Positions 5,814 to 5,822 of a DNA stretch of 5,822 bases are shown piece by piece. Below the pieces are notes generated by a model. It did no database searches and had not been told where the DNA came from. It saw only the letters and a program-made list of their open reading frames with translations. Location: assembly GCA_009695405.1 (NCBI GenBank), contig SIAZ01000225.1, positions 1 through 5,822 on the forward strand, written 5' to 3'. Position 1 is the first letter of the stretch. The number at the start of each line of letters is the position of its first letter. The position numbers were made by a program, and so were the translations under genes. The stretch is from Pedosphaera sp. GTDB taxonomy: Bacteria > Verrucomicrobiota > Verrucomicrobiia > Limisphaerales > UBA9464.

Positions 5814-5822
5814 TTCCCGTTT

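Overview
The window comes from a bacterial chromosome of roughly 50-52% G+C. Its flavour is that of Verrucomicrobiota or Planctomycetota: a very long SNF2 helicase, a two-component sensor fragment with a long-insert receiver domain, a solo DUF4338 (DruA-like) gene, and genes starting without a clear Shine-Dalgarno. The taxon is inferred from gene style only and has not been tested by a search. No rRNA, tRNA or CRISPR array is visible.

The left end (1-1022, minus strand) is a damaged region. The first 56 codons of a DUF4338/DruA-like gene run off the window edge. Their start overlaps the end of a receiver-coiled coil-PAS signalling gene, which stops partway through its PAS domain. That signalling gene also lacks a usable start codon for its first receiver strand, and every receiver phosphorylation residue I could align has been replaced. 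It is either a pseudo-receiver protein or a decaying gene cut off by a mobile element.

The middle (1134-5242) is intact. An NfsB-type FMN nitroreductase (minus strand) is divergent from a 1091-residue SNF2 family ATPase (plus strand), with a 182-bp intergenic region between them. That region holds a 16-bp inverted repeat (1909-1924) and a good ribosome binding site for the SNF2 gene. All SNF2 motor motifs are present, but the first ~500 residues belong to no domain I recognise.

The right end (5239-5822) is again broken DNA. A 60-codon minus-strand 3' gene fragment ends convergently, its stop overlapping the SNF2 stop by 3 bp. At about 5422 it abuts a frameshifted plus-strand ORF that looks like the N-terminal helix-turn-helix part of a transposase. 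That ORF breaks off exactly where a 24-bp motif starts. The motif occurs twice, 49 bp apart, and is followed by a strong GC-rich hairpin.

The overall picture is a small intact core (nitroreductase and SNF2 ATPase) bracketed by insertion scars. I see no sign that the intact genes work in one pathway. No complete new system is visible; the most unusual items are the pseudo-receiver, the DruA-like gene over a truncated sensor gene, and the repeat cluster at the right end.
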